Assembly: GCA_002407905.1 (NCBI GenBank)
Contig: DHPL01000028.1
Location: 331 to 9,192 of the forward strand
Source: Anaerolineaceae bacterium UBA5365
GTDB taxonomy: Bacteria > Chloroflexota > Anaerolineae > Anaerolineales > Anaerolineaceae
DNA: 8,862 nucleotides
Direction of reading: 5' to 3'
Shown here: positions 1-6,000 of the stretch, piece by piece
Layout: the number at the start of each line of letters is the position of its first letter
How positions within the stretch are numbered: the stretch's first letter is position 1
Translations under genes and position numbers: made by a program
The notes under the pieces: model-generated
What the model was told of the DNA's origin: nothing
Database searches by the model: none
Seen by the model: only the letters and a program-made list of their open reading frames with translations

Positions 1-350
1 CCGCGCCAGCGCGGCAGCAGCGATGCGTGCACGTTCAGGCAGCCAAAGGCGGGCAGGTCCAAAAGTTCCTGCGGAAGGATCTGGCCAAAGGCCGTCACCA
101 CGATCAAGTCCGGCTTCCAGGCGATAAGCTGGCCCATCGCTTCCAGGGTTTTGAGCGAGCGCGGCTGGTAAGTGGGCACGCCCAGTTCGTCCGCCCTGGC
201 CTTCACCGGGCAAGGCAGCGAGGCCCGCCCCCGGCCGGCTGGCCGGTCCGGCTGGGTTACCACGCCAACCAAGTCTGTCTCCGCGCACAAGGCTTCCAGG
301 CTTGGCAGGGCAAAATCGGGAGAACCCATGAAAACAACGCGCGTTTGCAT
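1..350 (-). CDS. fmt: Methionyl-tRNA formyltransferase, 5' part (C-terminus beyond window)
   Basis: Fmt transfers the formyl group of 10-formyl-THF to Met-tRNAfMet in the cytoplasm, making the initiator for translation. The first 116 codons are present and the gene runs off the left edge. The visible part belongs to the formyltransferase Rossmann domain. It begins MQTRVVFMGSPDFALPSL, followed by VVTQPDRPAGRG (about residues 30-41), then PDLIVVTAFGQILP (80-93), and reaches NVHASLLPRWRG (106-117), which is the family's folate/catalytic motif with the conserved Asn and His. The ATG at 350 matches the usual Fmt N-terminus exactly and no upstream in-frame start is needed. There is no Shine-Dalgarno sequence. 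Instead an extended -10 box lies 7 nt before the ATG, so the mRNA is probably leaderless. The gene is divergent from the DUF4870 gene at 452. No def or rsmB neighbour is visible because the gene is cut. The family call is very secure. Confidence 0.95.
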   Translation of the reverse strand, partial: MQTRVVFMGSPDFALPSLEALCAETDLVGVVTQPDRPAGRGRASLPCPVKARADELGVPTYQPRSLKTLEAMGQLIAWKPDLIVVTAFGQILPQELLDLPAFGCLNVHASLLPRWR

Positions 351-357
351 GCCCGAA

Positions 358-366
358 ATTCTAACA
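358..366 (-). promoter_or_regulatory. Extended -10 promoter of fmt, leaderless spacing
   Basis: Read on the minus strand this is TGTTAGAAT, a TGn plus TAGAAT extended -10 box. Its last base is 7 nt from the fmt ATG at 350, so transcription would begin at or next to the start codon. No clear -35 box is visible at 17 nt, which fits an extended -10 promoter. The assignment is inferred from sequence and spacing only. Confidence 0.5.
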
Positions 367-383
367 TGTACCTTTTACTAGCA

Positions 384-414
384 TTGGATTCGTAAATATT
401 CATTGGAGTAGAAT
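384..414 (+). promoter_or_regulatory. Possible sigma-70 type promoter for the first DUF4870 gene
   Basis: TTGGAT (384-389) and TAGAAT (409-414) are separated by 19 nt, slightly longer than ideal. Initiation would be near 421, giving a leader of about 30 nt that contains the GGAGG ribosome site at 440-444. It lies in the 101-nt divergent gap between fmt and this gene. Confidence 0.4.
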
Positions 415-451
415 TTATTTTGTCGTTTCGTCTAGTTGTGGAGGATTTCCC

Positions 452-880
452 ATGTCTGAATACAATCAGGACCCCAATCAGGTTCCGCAAAACCCGCCGC
501 AGGAGGGCCAATACACCCCGCCTCAGCAGGCTTATACTCCGCCCCAAGCTGCTCCCCAAAAAGGAGACCCTAACGCCACCAGCGACGACCGCCTTTGGGC
601 GATGCTGGCCTACCTCTTCTCTCCCCTCGTACCGGTCATCCTCCTTTTGCTGGAGGACAAGAAAAATCGGCCTTTTATCAAGGCTCATAATATTCAGGCC
701 CTGGCCTGGGGTATTGTTGCCCTGGTGGTCGGCGGGCTGCTGAGCCTGGTCCCCTTCGTGGGTTGCATCGCCGGACCAGCTGTGTTCATCATCTCGATCA
801 TTTTTGCTGTCAAGGCCTATAACGGCGAATACATCAATATTCCGGTCATCACGGATTTTGTCCGCCAGCAGGGCTGGTAA
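452..880 (+). CDS. DUF4870/Tic20-like small membrane protein
   Basis: This is a 142-residue integral membrane protein of the DUF4870 (Tic20-like) type, whose molecular role is not established. Residues 1-40 are a low-complexity Pro/Gln-rich tail with repeated PPQ and YTPPQ units, probably disordered and cytoplasmic. The family core follows: DDRLWAMLAYL (45-55), a first hydrophobic segment about 49-67, a charged loop EDKKNRPFIKAHNIQAL (68-84), then two more segments about 83-100 and 102-121. It ends in the typical KAYNGEYINIPVITDFV stretch (121-137). The start is fixed by GGAGG at 440-444, 7 nt before the ATG. It is transcribed divergently from fmt and closed by an intrinsic terminator, so it is probably monocistronic. 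A second member of the family lies 148 nt downstream but is diverged in sequence. The family call is good; the function is unknown. Confidence 0.85.
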   Translation: MSEYNQDPNQVPQNPPQEGQYTPPQQAYTPPQAAPQKGDPNATSDDRLWAMLAYLFSPLVPVILLLLEDKKNRPFIKAHNIQALAWGIVALVVGGLLSLVPFVGCIAGPAVFIISIIFAVKAYNGEYINIPVITDFVRQQGW

Positions 881-903
881 TCACTGTTTATTAGCCAAGA
901 AAG

Positions 904-934
904 CAGGGTATGCACATACCCTGTTTTTTGTTTT
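904..934 (+). terminator. Intrinsic terminator after the first DUF4870 gene
   Basis: An 8-bp perfect stem (CAGGGTAT / ATACCCTG) with a GCAC loop at 912-915 is followed directly by six T, a G and four more T. It starts 24 nt after the stop codon at 880 and separates the two DUF4870 genes into independent units. Confidence 0.9.
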
Positions 935-982
935 AAGAACTCTGAAAACAAGCAATGGGTGCAGCCGCGATTTGTTAGCCTC

Positions 983-991
983 TGGTAATAT
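983..991 (+). promoter_or_regulatory. Possible extended -10 promoter of the second DUF4870 gene
   Basis: TGGTAATAT is a TGn extended -10 box. Initiation would fall near 998, leaving a leader of about 30 nt that includes the AAAGAGGTG ribosome site at 1016-1024. No -35 box is evident. A promoter is expected here because a strong terminator lies upstream, but this exact site is a guess. Confidence 0.35.
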
Positions 992-1028
992 TTCTGTGTT
1001 AACCTTAGCCCTTAGAAAGAGGTGAAAC

Positions 1029-1523
1029 ATGAGTGAAGAAAGCCCGTATCCCTACACAATTCCGCCACAAGACCAGCAGGAATTTGCCGCGCTGCCATCG
1101 CCGGCGCCTGAGTACCAGCCTTTGCTCAGCCAAAGCGAGGAACGCAACTGGGCAATGATCGCCCACCTGAGCATCCTGCTCAACCTGATCACCGGCTTCC
1201 TGGGCGTTATTGCCGCCTTTGTGATCTACCTGGTTTACAAAGACAAATCGCGCTATGTAGCCTATCAAAGCCTGCAGGCAGCCCTATTCCAGCTGATCTT
1301 CTTTGCCGGCGCGGGACTGATCATCGGGCTCACCTGGGCCTTCGTTGGTATCACCGCCCTATTAGTCGTAGGTATCTGCCTGATCCCCTTCGCCATCCTG
1401 CTCTCAGGCCTGCCCATCTTTGCCGTAGTCTATGGCATCGTTGGCGCCGTGGAGACCAGCAAAGGCCAGGATTTCAAATACTGGCTCATCGGCGACTGGG
1501 TGCGTGGAACTTATGTAGATTAA
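1029..1523 (+). CDS. DUF4870/Tic20-like small membrane protein, second paralogue
   Basis: This is a 164-residue membrane protein of the same DUF4870/Tic20-like class as its upstream neighbour. The N-terminal 35 residues are Pro/Gln/Glu-rich and lack hydrophobic segments. The core starts at SEERNWAMIAHLSILLN (36-52), the family's Trp-Ala-x-x-x-His-Leu-Ser signature. It continues with a hydrophobic stretch about 48-70, a charged loop YKDKSRYVAYQSLQAALFQ (70-88), and hydrophobic segments about 86-112 and 113-140. The tail is KGQDFKYWLIGDWV (145-158), the equivalent of the NGEY...P...FV tail of the first copy. The ribosome site AAAGAGGTG ends 4 nt before the ATG at 1029. Both genes appear to have their own promoter, so they need not be co-expressed. 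The role is unknown; Tic20-like proteins are sometimes proposed to act in membrane transport, but nothing here tests that. Confidence 0.85.
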   Translation: MSEESPYPYTIPPQDQQEFAALPSPAPEYQPLLSQSEERNWAMIAHLSILLNLITGFLGVIAAFVIYLVYKDKSRYVAYQSLQAALFQLIFFAGAGLIIGLTWAFVGITALLVVGICLIPFAILLSGLPIFAVVYGIVGAVETSKGQDFKYWLIGDWVRGTYVD

Positions 1524-1553
1524 ATGGGTATTTTGTAAGCAAATCTGTATTTA

Positions 1554-1567
1554 ACCGCGTGAGCGGT
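1554..1567 (+). repeat. Perfect 5-bp inverted repeat with GTGA loop abutting the -10 box
   Basis: ACCGC (1554-1558), loop GTGA (1559-1562), GCGGT (1563-1567). The right arm shares its last T with the TATAAT box of the next gene. There is no T-tract, so it is not a terminator. It could be an operator half-site pair in the promoter spacer or the 3' end of the DUF4870 transcript. With only 5 bp per arm it could also be chance. Confidence 0.3.
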
Positions 1568-1572
1568 ATAAT
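1567..1572 (+). promoter_or_regulatory. Perfect -10 box (TATAAT) 6 nt before the redoxin ATG
   Basis: TATAAT at 1567-1572 is followed by GCAGGC and then ATG at 1579, so the A of the start codon sits at the expected transcription start. No convincing -35 box is present 16-18 nt upstream. The arrangement predicts a leaderless mRNA and resembles the sites before fmt and the glycosyltransferase. Confidence 0.6.
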
Positions 1573-1578
1573 GCAGGC

Positions 1579-1884
1579 ATGTGGCTTTTTGGAAAAAAAC
1601 GGCGTATCGAAGCTCCCGCGCATCGGGCGCAGCGCCGAGAAGCGATCATTCTATACGGCGCGAGCTGGTGCGGCGATTGCCGCCGTGCCAGGCGCGTTTT
1701 TGAATCTGTAGGTGTGGATTACGTCTACATTGATATCGATCTGGACAAGGAAGCCGAGCAATACGTTTTTGAGATCAACCAGGGCATGCGCATCATGCCA
1801 ACCATCACCTTCCCCGATGACACCATTCTGGCGGAACCGCGGGATGACATCCTGCTGAAAAAATTACGCGAGTTTAAACCTTAA
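1579..1884 (+). CDS. Mycoredoxin/glutaredoxin-like thiol oxidoreductase (CGDC)
   Basis: A 101-residue thioredoxin-fold protein of the NrdH/mycoredoxin/glutaredoxin type, probably a cytoplasmic reductase of disulfides or mixed disulfides. The active site is ASWCGDCRRA with Cys31 and Cys34. The cis-proline is Pro74 in RIMPTITFPD, and the end contains the family's aspartate/lysine-rich helix (RDDILLKKLREFKP). The stretch INQGMRIMPTITF resembles actinobacterial mycoredoxin, where the cysteine motif is usually CxYC or CxDC. The natural low-molecular-weight thiol partner cannot be told from sequence. The N-terminus carries about 20 extra basic residues (KKRR, HRAQRRE) before the first beta strand, unusual for the family. 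No later in-frame ATG lies before the active site, and the TATAAT spacing supports the start at 1579. The stop overlaps the stop of the opposing gene by 4 nt. Confidence 0.8.
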   Translation: MWLFGKKRRIEAPAHRAQRREAIILYGASWCGDCRRARRVFESVGVDYVYIDIDLDKEAEQYVFEINQGMRIMPTITFPDDTILAEPRDDILLKKLREFKP

Positions 1885-2144
1885 GACTGGTCGGCGCCCC
1901 GGCCGCGCAGCAAAGTTCCCAATCCATATCCTAATATCGCCAGAATAAGTACTGAGAAAGCAGCTACCAGGCGCGCGCCCAGTTCACGCCGCTGCTGATA
2001 GATGCGCGCGGAAGCCAGGCGGGTCTTTAGGTCTGCCTTAAAGCCGCCATCCAGCCTGGAATTGGGCAGGCTTTTTGCCAGGCGGGCCTCAAAACTGCTG
2101 ATGTCTGAGGCGATGCTCGCGTCTTGTGTGAAATACAGGTCCAT
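1881..2144 (-). CDS. Small single-pass membrane protein, possible anti-sigma factor
   Basis: An 87-residue protein encoded 44 nt downstream of the ECF sigma gene on the same strand, so probably the second gene of its operon. Residues 1-57 are hydrophilic and mostly helical. They include LDGGFKADLKTRLASA (31-46), a pattern I recall from the segment just before the membrane helix in several anti-sigma proteins. One transmembrane helix spans about 59-78, followed by a short basic tail (LLRGRGADQS). It has no zinc-binding HxxxCxxC anti-sigma motif and no signal peptide, so the N-terminal part is expected in the cytoplasm. The start is supported by GAGGAAAGA immediately before the ATG, unlike the leaderless-looking genes around it. 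The membrane topology is clear. The anti-sigma role is inferred from gene order and layout only. Confidence 0.6.
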   Translation of the reverse strand: MDLYFTQDASIASDISSFEARLAKSLPNSRLDGGFKADLKTRLASARIYQQRRELGARLVAAFSVLILAILGYGLGTLLRGRGADQS

Positions 2145-2188
2145 TCTTTCCTCGCCTATTAAAACACCGTTAACCCACGCTGGTTACG

Positions 2189-2758
2189 CTAGGATAACTT
2201 TTCCATACGATCCCGCAGTTCAAGCAAGGTGCGGTGGTACAGGCTTTTGATCGCCCCTTCGCTTTTGTTGAAGATCTTACCGATTTCCTCATTACTCAGT
2301 TTTTGAACAAATTTCAGGATCACCAACTCGCGCTTTTGCTCGCTGAGGTCATTGATGATGCGGATTAACTGGTTGATCTCCTGCTGGTTCACCGCCGAGA
2401 CCTCCGGCGCCAGCTCCCGCGGCGTGCTGGGCGGGATGAGCATTGTATCCAGGCCGATCTCAGTGCCCCGGCTGCGGTCCCGGTGAAAATTGGCCACCTG
2501 ATTATGCGCGATGCGGTAGAGCCAGGACGAAAACGGCAGGCCCATATAGCGGTAATTACCAATGTTCTGCAGCGCCCGGAAGAAAACCCGGGCTGTGATA
2601 TCCTCCGCGTCCTGCACGCTGCCAACCCTGAAGTAAATATAGCTGTAAATGCGGTCTACATAGCGTTCATAGAGCAAGCCAAAGGCTTCCGGGCTCTTGC
2701 GGGCCTCGTCGATCAGCTCCTTTTCAGGCAGGTCGTGAAAAGTTTTCTCCGTTTTCAT
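2189..2758 (-). CDS. ECF-family RNA polymerase sigma factor
   Basis: A 189-residue group IV (ECF) sigma-70 factor, directing RNA polymerase to a stress or envelope regulon. Region 2 occupies about residues 20-95: core-binding and -10 recognition elements run from FGLLYERYVDRIYSYIYFRV (26-45) through VQDAEDITARVFFRAL (48-63) to SSWLYRIAHNQVANFHRDR. A linker (about 97-128) contains the Pro-rich LIPPSTPRE. Region 4 covers about 130-187 with a helix-turn-helix: KFVQKLSNEEIGKIFNKSEG followed by AIKSLYHRTLLEL. Regions 1 and 3 are absent and there is no C-terminal extension, as in typical short ECF factors. The ATG at 2758 matches the expected N-terminus, but no good ribosome site precedes it. A TATAAT box 18 nt upstream would leave a leader of only about a dozen bases. 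The small membrane protein gene downstream suggests anti-sigma control. The regulon and target promoter are unknown. Confidence 0.93.
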   Translation of the reverse strand: MKTEKTFHDLPEKELIDEARKSPEAFGLLYERYVDRIYSYIYFRVGSVQDAEDITARVFFRALQNIGNYRYMGLPFSSWLYRIAHNQVANFHRDRSRGTEIGLDTMLIPPSTPRELAPEVSAVNQQEINQLIRIINDLSEQKRELVILKFVQKLSNEEIGKIFNKSEGAIKSLYHRTLLELRDRMEKLS

Positions 2759-2776
2759 GGCATTTGGCTCTAAGCG

Positions 2777-2782
2777 ATTATA
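2777..2782 (-). promoter_or_regulatory. -10 box (TATAAT) upstream of the ECF sigma gene
   Basis: On the minus strand TATAAT occupies 2782-2777, 18 nt before the ATG at 2758. Initiation would be about 2770, leaving a leader of roughly 12 nt with no ribosome site. No -35 match is evident at the usual distance. Because TTATAA is palindromic, a weak plus-strand promoter at the same site is also possible. Confidence 0.4.
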
Positions 2783-2875
2783 AGATGTGTGCCCAAGGGG
2801 GAAAATAAACTGTCGAAGCCTGCCCGGGATACCCTGGGTACACGCATTTTTCCGTGTTCCGGAGGGCCTTTAGGG

Positions 2876-2881
2876 TACAAT
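2876..2881 (+). promoter_or_regulatory. Probable -10 box (TACAAT) of the SHMT-GcvT/aminotransferase operon
   Basis: TACAAT at 2876-2881 is the best -10 match in the 257-nt gap 2759-3015. It lies 6 nt before an in-frame GTG at 2888, the same geometry as the other leaderless-looking starts in this window. The -35 region is weak (TGTTCC-like, short spacer). If used, the fusion gene mRNA has about 128 nt upstream of its ATG. No glycine riboswitch or T-box core is visible in that stretch. Confidence 0.45.
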
Positions 2882-2887
2882 GTAGAG

Positions 2888-3016
2888 GTGAAAAAACGGC
2901 GACGCGATCCCCATTGCCAGGCATTGGTTATGTATCCGCGTCATTTTAATTCCCCTCAATTTGCCGCCGGTTCCAACCGCGCGCTAATCAATATCCATGA
3001 AAAGGAAGTGAATTGA
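2888..3016 (+). CDS. Possible leaderless 42-residue leader peptide
   Basis: This open frame starts with GTG 6 nt after the TACAAT box and ends in TGA at 3014-3016, where TGATG overlaps the ATG of the SHMT-GcvT gene by one base. The peptide begins VKKRRRDPH and ends HEKEVN; it is basic, has no recognisable domain or membrane segment, and contains only one glycine and two serines. Its end carries the AAGGAAGTG ribosome site of the downstream gene, so its translation would bring ribosomes to that start (translational coupling). An in-frame ATG exists further upstream at 2789, but it precedes the promoter and is unlikely to be used. It could equally be untranslated leader that happens to be open. 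Support comes from spacing and overlap, not from homology. Confidence 0.35.
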   Translation: MKKRRRDPHCQALVMYPRHFNSPQFAAGSNRALINIHEKEVN

Positions 3017-6000
3017 TGAAAGAGTTCTTGATTGATGAGAGTTTGTCGTCGCTGGACCCGGCATTGGCCGAGCTTTGTGACCTTGAAGCGGAACGCCAGG
3101 CCCGTAAGCTGATCATGATTCCCAGCGAAAGCACAGCGCCGCTTGCCGTGCGCAAAGTGCTTTCTTCAGCCTTTCAGAATATTTACGCGGAAGGTTATCC
3201 GCGCGCTGAAACCCGCTACCAGAGCGAGGAAGAGCTCTTTGATTACCCCATGCAGCTGGATGTTTACCGGCGCTGGTCAGACCTGCGCTACTACAAAGGC
3301 GTTGAATACGCCGATGTAGTGGAAAGCGTGGCCCGCCGCCGCGCGGCAGAGCTTTTTGCCGCCAATGGCTTGAACGCGGACGATCTTTGGGTGAACGTGC
3401 AGCCGCTTTCCGGTGCGCCGGCCAACACCGCGGTCTATACCGCCTTGATCAAACCCGGCGACCCGATCCTGGGCATGGACCTGCTGCACGGCGGCCATCT
3501 GACCCATGGCTCACCAGTGAACCGCAGCGGCTTGGTTTACACCGCGCACCATTACACCGTTGACCCCAAGACCGAAAAACTGGATTACGACAAAATCATG
3601 GAGCAGGCTAAGGCCTGCATGCCCAAAGTGATCGTGGCCGGTTACACTTCCTACGCCTGGATGCCGGATTGGAAGGCCTTCCGCAAGATCGCCGACGCTG
3701 TTGGCGCCTACCTCCTGGCCGATATCTCCCACACGGCCGGCCTGGTGGCTGCCGGCGTGGTGCCTTCGCCCATCGGCATTGCCGATGTTGTATCCTTCAC
3801 CACACATAAAACCCTCTGCGGTCCCCGCGGGGCGGTGCTCATTTGCCACGACCGCACCCTGGGCGAACGCATCGATAAGGGCGTTTTCCCCGGCGAGCAG
3901 GGCGGCCCGCACGTTAACACCATCGCTGCCCTGGCGCTTACATTCAAGCTGGCGAAAACCAAAGAGTTCAAGGCCCTGCAGAAGCAAATCGTGAAAAATG
4001 CACAGGCCATGGCCAAGCGCTTCGAGGAGAACGGCGTAAAGGTTTCCTACTATGGTACCGATACCCACCTCCTGCTCATCGACTGCAAGGGCTTCAAAGG
4101 GCCGGACGGCGTGCCGCTGAATGGCGACCTGGGTGCCCGCATTCTGGACAACGTGGGCATCGTGACCAACCGCAATACCATCCCGGGCGACCGCTCCGCG
4201 CTCAGCGCCACGGGCATCCGCATCGGCTCGCCCTGGCTCACCCAGCGCGGATACAAGGAAGAGCATTTTGAAAAAATCGCGGACCTGATCACCAAGATTT
4301 TCAAAGCCTCGCACCCCTACCTGATGTGCGGCCGCGTGGGCAAGAAAACCCGCGTAAAGGTGGATTTCAAAGCTTATTCGGAGGTGCAGAGCGAAGTAGC
4401 CAAGCTGGCCGCGCTTATGCCCAGTGCGGATACGATCGAAAAACCGCATGGCTATCCCCATTTTTACACGATCGATGACGAATTCCCCGGGGAAACAGCC
4501 GCGTTCGAGATCTACGGCGAGCGCGTGCGTTCCTTCCTTACCTTCACCCTCACCAGCGACATGGAATCGCTCAAGCCTGGTCAGTCTCAGGCCACAGCAA
4601 TGAACACCACGCTGGGGCCGGTTAAAGGCACACTCACCTGCATTGACCCTCAGCGTTTCAACCTTACCGTTGCCAGCGAGGATGCCGGTTTGGCTGGCAC
4701 CTGGCTGGAAGGCATGAGCAGCGCTTTTATCTACTACGACCCTGATCTCTGCCAGCGCGTTCCCGGCCCGGTGGGTATCACCAGCGCCAAACCTGTCAAG
4801 AAGCTGGAAAAAGGCGAGGCCGTCTTCGAGCAAAAACCCTACTACGTGGGGATGGAATCGCCGAAGGGCCTCAAGGCCAAGCCCGAATTCAAATGGGAAG
4901 AGCCCAAGGATGCCAAACTGAAGCGCACCCAGCTCTATGACACGCATGTCAAACTCGGCGCGCGGATGATCCCCTTCGCCGGCTGGGATATGCCGGTTTG
5001 GTACACCAGTGTACTGGAGGAACACACTGCCACGCGTACCGCCGCCGGCCTCTTTGACGTGACCCATATGGGCGTATTCCAGGCCGAAGGCCCGGATGCC
5101 GGCCTCTTCCTGGACTCCGTTACCGGTAACGACATCGTCCACCTTGAAGTAGGCGAAAGCTACTACACCCACTTTATGGACCCCCACGCCAACGTGCTGG
5201 ATGACCTGCTGGTCTACCGCCGCGATAAGGAAAAATGGCTGGTAGTGGTGAATGCCGCCAACGAAGATAAGGACTGGGCTTGGCTGGAAGCAGTGCGCCA
5301 GGGCAAGGTTCTCATCGACCTCGAACGCCCCTGGTCGGTAGTTCCCGGCCGCCATGTGATCCTGCGCAACCTCAAGGACCGCAAGGCCGGCGCGGACATG
5401 CTGGTGGATATTGCCCTGCAGGGGCCGCGCTCCCGCGACATCCTGCTCAAACTGGCCAAACCGACCGACGCGCGCAAGATCATGCGCCTCAACCGCACCG
5501 AGCTCTGCGAATGCAAGCTTGCCGGGATGGATGTGGTGGTCAGCCGCACGGGTTACACCGGCGAAAGGATGTGTTTCGAGCTCTTTGTGCACCCGGACAA
5601 TGCGGTCAAGTTCTGGGACGCCCTAATGAAAGCCGGCACGCCCATGGGTCTCCTGCCCTGCGGCCTCGGCGCGCGGGATAGCCTGCGCACCGAAGCCGGC
5701 CTGCCCCTCTACGGCCACGAAATGGGCGGCGATATGAACCTCACCATCAGCGAAGCCGGCTTCCTGGCGATGGTCAAGATGAACACCTCCTGGTTCATCG
5801 GCCGCAGCGCCTTCCGCGAACGCGAACGCATGCGCACCGGCATCGTTGCCCGCTTTAGGTTCAACGAGAAGGGTGTGCGTATGGCCCACCACGGCGACCC
5901 CGTTGTCGACTCCAAGGGCCGTGTGATCGGCAAGGTAACATCCTGCGCCATCGATTCGGAAGGCTACCTCACTGGTCAGGCCTTCGTTGAGATCAAGACC

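Noticed and set aside
27..395. Plus-strand frame over the fmt region
   Set aside because: It is antisense to a clear Fmt coding sequence with diagnostic motifs and has no domain of its own.
2756..2765. Two-codon upstream frame ATG-CCA-TGA overlapping the sigma factor start
   Set aside because: It is visible on the minus strand and could affect initiation, but so short a string easily arises by chance.
2789..2887. Upstream extension of the small leader frame from the ATG at 2789
   Set aside because: It lies before the likely promoter at 2876, has no ribosome site and no protein-like features.
2882..3015. Possible glycine riboswitch or T-box upstream of the SHMT-GcvT gene
   Set aside because: None of the conserved glycine aptamer core strings is present. 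The GGTTCCAACCGCGC stretch only superficially resembles a T-box antiterminator, with no specifier stem or terminator.
3511..5592. 693-codon open frame on the strand opposite the SHMT-GcvT gene
   Set aside because: Its sequence is an Ala/Gly/His/Val-rich antisense shadow of a GC-rich gene, has no recognisable domain, and the sense frame is unambiguously SHMT-GcvT.
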